This document shows positions 5,150 to 5,378 of a stretch of 5,378 nucleotides of DNA, piece by piece. A program made the position numbers and the translations under genes. The stretch comes from Chlorobium sp. (GTDB taxonomy: Bacteria > Bacteroidota > Chlorobiia > Chlorobiales > Chlorobiaceae): NCBI GenBank assembly GCA_026193435.1, contig JAPHUN010000053.1, positions 1-5,378 of the forward strand, written 5' to 3'. Positions within the stretch are counted from its first letter, which is position 1; each line of letters opens with the position of its first letter. The notes beneath the pieces were generated by a model. It was not told where the DNA came from and made no database searches. It saw nothing but the letters and a program-made list of their open reading frames with translations.

Positions 5150-5262
5150 TGAGTGCTGAGCAATGAGAGGGGAAAATGACTAATGACTATTTACTATTGA
5201 ATAATGGAAGACTGATGACTGATGACTGGAGACTGCCGACTGACTGATGACTGGTAACTGGT
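5150..5262. repeat. Degenerate heptamer array, TGAGNNN then GACTGAT
   Basis: From 5150 the DNA reads in sevens: TGAGTGC, TGAGCAA, TGAGAGG, GGAAAAT, GACTAAT, GACTATT, TACTATT, GAATAAT. Then come a 4-base GGAA, two GACTGAT, GACTGGA, GACTGCC, a 4-base GACT, GACTGAT, GACTGGT and AACTGGT, ending at 5262. The phase of seven holds throughout, except for the two 4-base steps at 5206-5209 and 5238-5241. The best-preserved part is 5210-5262. Confidence 0.82.
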
Positions 5263-5264
5263 AG

Positions 5265-5284
5265 GGGCGAAAAATATTTCGCCC
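5265..5284. repeat. Perfect palindrome with 8-bp stem (GGGCGAAA / TTTCGCCC)
   Basis: GGGCGAAA (5265-5272) and TTTCGCCC (5277-5284) pair perfectly around the loop AATA. It directly follows the heptamer array and sits between the two inverted octamer arrays. The stem would be stable in RNA, so it may act as a 3'-end stabiliser or a weak terminator for gcvT transcripts 230 bases past the stop, but no T-tract follows on the plus strand. Similar GGGCGAAA...TTTCGCCC palindromes occur as dispersed repeats in several bacterial groups (recollection, not searched), so a REP-like repeat is the leading alternative. Confidence 0.75.
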
Positions 5285-5298
5285 GATCTGTAATCTAG

Positions 5299-5338
5299 GG
5301 GCTATTTAGCTATTGAGCCACTGAGCCAACCAGCTATT
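5299..5338. repeat. Inverted octamer array, NAGCTATT type (5 units)
   Basis: In steps of eight the DNA reads GGGCTATT, TAGCTATT, GAGCCACT, GAGCCAAC and CAGCTATT. The reverse complements are AATAGCCC, AATAGCTA, AGTGGCTC, GTTGGCTC and AATAGCTG: the same family as the array at 5102-5141 but in opposite orientation. Paired unit by unit with that array, 31 of 40 positions match by hand count. Together the two arrays form long imperfect inverted arms around the 5142-5298 interior. Confidence 0.8.
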
Positions 5339-5345
5339 TTAATTC

Positions 5346-5359
5346 TCGTCACTCGTCAC
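5346..5359. repeat. Doubled heptamer TCGTCAC near the window end
   Basis: Two exact head-to-tail copies of TCGTCAC lie at 5346-5352 and 5353-5359. Their reverse complement, GTGACGA, resembles the GACTGAT / TGAG heptamers further left, so this may be the start of another inverted array continuing beyond the window. The last 19 bases show nothing recognisable. Confidence 0.6.
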
Positions 5360-5378
5360 GGCTTCAACTATCTTCACC

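Noticed and set aside
5054..5378. CRISPR array
   Set aside because: The repeats are 7-8 base head-to-tail units without unique spacers of constant length, so this is a short tandem repeat region.

Overview
The window looks like chromosomal DNA of a green sulfur bacterium (Chlorobiaceae, of the Chlorobium / Prosthecochloris / Pelodictyon type). This placement is inferred from three things: the character of the glycine-cleavage T-protein, the LemA / TPM-domain gene cluster, and the intergenic DNA built from short heptamer and octamer tandem repeats. I recall such repeats from Chlorobi, and they resemble the short tandemly repeated repetitive (STRR) sequences of cyanobacteria. No database search was possible, so the placement is a reasoned guess. 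No rRNA, tRNA, CRISPR array, transposase or phage gene was seen.

Layout. (1) Positions 1-1702 (+) hold a compact gene cluster: the last codons of a probable lemA, a secreted TPM-domain protein with a glycine-rich tail (YgcG type), a second TPM-domain membrane protein, and a 63-residue Cys-rich small protein. Spacing is tight (4-base overlap to 26 bases), so they are probably co-transcribed. (2) Positions 1703-1922 are an intergenic leader with one small hairpin, followed by a lipoprotein made of four TPR units (1923-2486, +). (3) After a 131-base spacer comes a single-pass membrane protein with a CARDB-like Ig-fold domain (2618-3130, +). It converges on an 84-residue multi-spanning membrane protein (3176-3430, -), which has a doubtful 63-codon ORF upstream (3437-3628, -). 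(4) Positions 3431-3950 are mostly noncoding and act as the leader of gcvT (3951-5054, +), the aminomethyltransferase of the glycine cleavage system. It stands alone here, with no gcvH or gcvP in view. (5) Positions 5054-5378 are a gene-free mosaic of phased short tandem repeats starting at the last base of the gcvT stop codon.

How the genes work together. The first cluster is an envelope-associated set of unknown molecular function: LemA and TPM proteins recur side by side in many bacteria. The TPR lipoprotein and the CARDB-like protein are generic extracytoplasmic interaction modules, and nothing in the sequence ties them to a pathway. GcvT is the only gene with a well-defined metabolic job.

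The most unusual part is the 3' repeat mosaic. Heptamer arrays and an AATAGCTN octamer array abut almost without spacers. The octamer array recurs in inverted orientation about 200 bases downstream, enclosing a degenerate heptamer array and a perfect 8-bp-stem palindrome. No new defence or enzymatic system is evident in this window.
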